A DNA stretch of 64,000 nt. Origin: JACKII01 sp965222315 (GTDB taxonomy: Bacteria > Pseudomonadota > Alphaproteobacteria > Bin95). The translations under genes were made by a program, and so were the position numbers. The notes beneath the pieces are model-generated. The model was not told the DNA's origin, ran no database searches, and was given only the letters and a program-made list of their open reading frames with translations. Numbering within the stretch: the stretch's first letter is position 1; every line of letters begins with the position of its first letter. The DNA is taken from the NCBI GenBank assembly GCA_965222315.1, contig OZ244951.1, forward strand, positions 3,844,001-3,908,000, written 5' to 3'. Positions 63,098-64,000 of the stretch are shown here, piece after piece.

Positions 63098-63527
63098 GCA
63101 AGGCTGGACCTGAAACGCCTTTCATGCGCATGCACGTATGCGGCATGTCGCGGCCGCTCCGGCAGTCATTCGAACGCTATTTGGCGCTTTCTTCAATCGC
63201 CTCGCCTAGGTTTTCGATGGGGCCGTCCTGGGATTCTTCAAACTGAAAACCCACAATAAACGCGACGATGATGGCGGCCGCCACAGCTACTCAGATAACG
63301 ACATTGCGCATTTTATTACCTTACCTAATCCTATAACGATGTACGTCTTGTCGACTTAGTGAGTGATGCTTCCCGGCAAATAGCACGATCGTACCAAACG
63401 ACGGATACGTCAGGATAAACACGCAGCATCAATCACCGGAAAACTGCCGGCGGCCCGCTTCTATCCGCCTTGCGCCACCAAATCCCTTCAACCGCGCGGA
63501 AGCGCCAGCGGGCAAGACGCAAGCCCC
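63098..63527. other. intergenic region with one interrupted small ORF
   Basis: 430 bases between the second SDR and the truncated dehydrogenase. 63300-63410 is AT-rich and may hold a promoter for the small minus-strand ORF at 63177-63311. No other supported feature. Confidence 0.5.
63177..63311 (-). pseudogene. small membrane-protein ORF with in-frame TGA
   Basis: On the minus strand an ATG at 63311 with AAGG 7 bases upstream starts MRNVVI, then TGA (63293-63291), then VAVAAAIIVAFIVGFQF and the acidic tail EESQDGPIENLGEAIEESAK, ending at TAG 63177. The hydrophobic helix plus charged tail on one continuous frame suggests a small membrane protein of 44 codons that has acquired a stop at codon 7. 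A GTG at 63284 could restart translation. A sequencing error is possible. Confidence 0.45.
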
Positions 63528-64000
63528 CTAATTCCGCCCTTGCCGGTTCATCTTGCGGTACATGTCCAACACCGCCACCACGTCGTGGCCCTCATAGCCG
63601 CCGGCCATGGCCATGGTCATCATCTCCCGCACGAGCGAAGCAATCGGCATCGGCTGTTTCAGGCTGCGGGCCACATCCACCGCCATCGCGACATCCTTCT
63701 CGCCCAGTTCCATCTTGAAACCAGGGTCCCAGTTCGATTTCAGCGCGTTGGGGAAGCGCTTCAGCAGGTGGTGGGAGCGCCCGCCGCTCTGCGACAGCGT
63801 GTTATAGAGCGCATCCGGGTCGACGCCCGCCGCCTCGCCAAACGCGAATGCTTCCGCCGCGATCAGCACGTTGCCCATGGACATGACATTGTTCACCAGC
63901 TTCACCGTCTTGGCCGTGCCCACATCGCCCGTCTTCAATTGGGTGGAACCGAGTACGTCGAAAATCGGCTTGGCCTTCGCCACGTCCTCATCCGAACCGC
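63528..64000 (-). CDS. 3-hydroxyisobutyrate dehydrogenase-like protein, partial
   Basis: The C-terminal part of an NAD(P)-dependent beta-hydroxyacid dehydrogenase; it runs off the right edge, so the N-terminal Rossmann domain is outside the window. Visible: GSDEDVAKAKPIFDVLGS, the K..NN motif of the catalytic Lys (AKTVKLVNNVMSMGNVLIAAEAFAFGEAAGVD) and PMPIASLVREMMTMAMAGGYEGHDVVAVL. At least 157 residues. Substrate could be 3-hydroxyisobutyrate, tartronate semialdehyde or similar. Confidence 0.88.
   Translation of the reverse strand, partial: GSDEDVAKAKPIFDVLGSTQLKTGDVGTAKTVKLVNNVMSMGNVLIAAEAFAFGEAAGVDPDALYNTLSQSGGRSHHLLKRFPNALKSNWDPGFKMELGEKDVAMAVDVARSLKQPMPIASLVREMMTMAMAGGYEGHDVVAVLDMYRKMNRQGRN

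Overview
The window reads as chromosomal DNA of a G+C-rich, free-living, aerobic alphaproteobacterium, possibly related to Rhodospirillales (inference). Support comes from the FdsGBA-type NAD-dependent formate dehydrogenase, tandem acyl-CoA dehydrogenases, TRAP and Liv-type solute-binding proteins, a LAB_N/ArnT-type lipid A locus, a thiOSGE operon behind a TPP riboswitch, and many short intergenic gaps with 1-4 bp gene overlaps. I see no rRNA, tRNA, CRISPR array, insertion sequence or phage module.

Layout. 1-3.1 kb: an AT-rich leader and a large seven-repeat SBBP beta-propeller protein with two C-terminal CBM-like modules. 3.1-7.7 kb: a fumarase/aspartase-superfamily lyase (PcaB-like), then a tightly packed + strand run of HAD dehalogenase, GNAT, HTH protein and CofC (F420 pathway), then a secreted DUF1194/vWA protein. 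7.7-13.6 kb: the minus-strand fdsG-fdsB-fdsA-fdhD-fdsD operon. 13.7-16.3 kb: a PcaF-like thiolase and an acyl-CoA dehydrogenase. 16.5-18.1 kb: a VPLPA/PEP-CTERM-type surface protein and a CII-like regulator. 18.3-23.4 kb: a benzoylformate-decarboxylase-like TPP enzyme, a double-domain carboxymuconolactone-decarboxylase-like protein, an orphan Liv-type binding protein and a cyclase-family hydrolase. 23.5-26.2 kb: a Slam-like TPR/beta-barrel protein paired with a FecR-domain protein. 26.2-31.2 kb: M20 peptidase, TauD dioxygenase, MetE-like protein, nitronate monooxygenase and RraA-like protein. 31.3-38.7 kb: a TRAP transporter with two paralogous binding proteins, bracketed by two related acyl-CoA dehydrogenases. 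39-49.7 kb: WcaJ-type sugar transferase, Fe-SOD, a squalene/phytoene-synthase-like protein with a large FAD oxidoreductase, a Crp-type regulator, a TTC38-like protein, UvrB and a porin. 50.1-53.0 kb: TPP riboswitch and thiOSGE. 53-58 kb: S49 peptidase, a three-gene lipid A glycosylation locus and a DsbA-like protein. 58-64 kb: acyl-CoA dehydrogenase, a helically phased repeat array, sterol desaturase, YrhK-like membrane protein, two SDRs, an interrupted small ORF and a truncated beta-hydroxyacid dehydrogenase.

Together the genes suggest uptake of organic acids (TRAP, Liv-type binding protein), CoA-dependent and aromatic-type catabolism (thiolase, acyl-CoA dehydrogenases, PcaB-, CMD- and RraA-like enzymes), formate oxidation to NADH, and envelope or surface modification. 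The least explained element is a non-coding array of ten ATGTAG/ATGTCG units at 10-11 bp spacing (59361-59475). Other items worth a look are a probable gene-conversion tract between the two TRAP binding proteins, an orphan-looking cofC in an alphaproteobacterium, the Slam-like/FecR pair, and a small membrane-protein ORF with an in-frame TGA.
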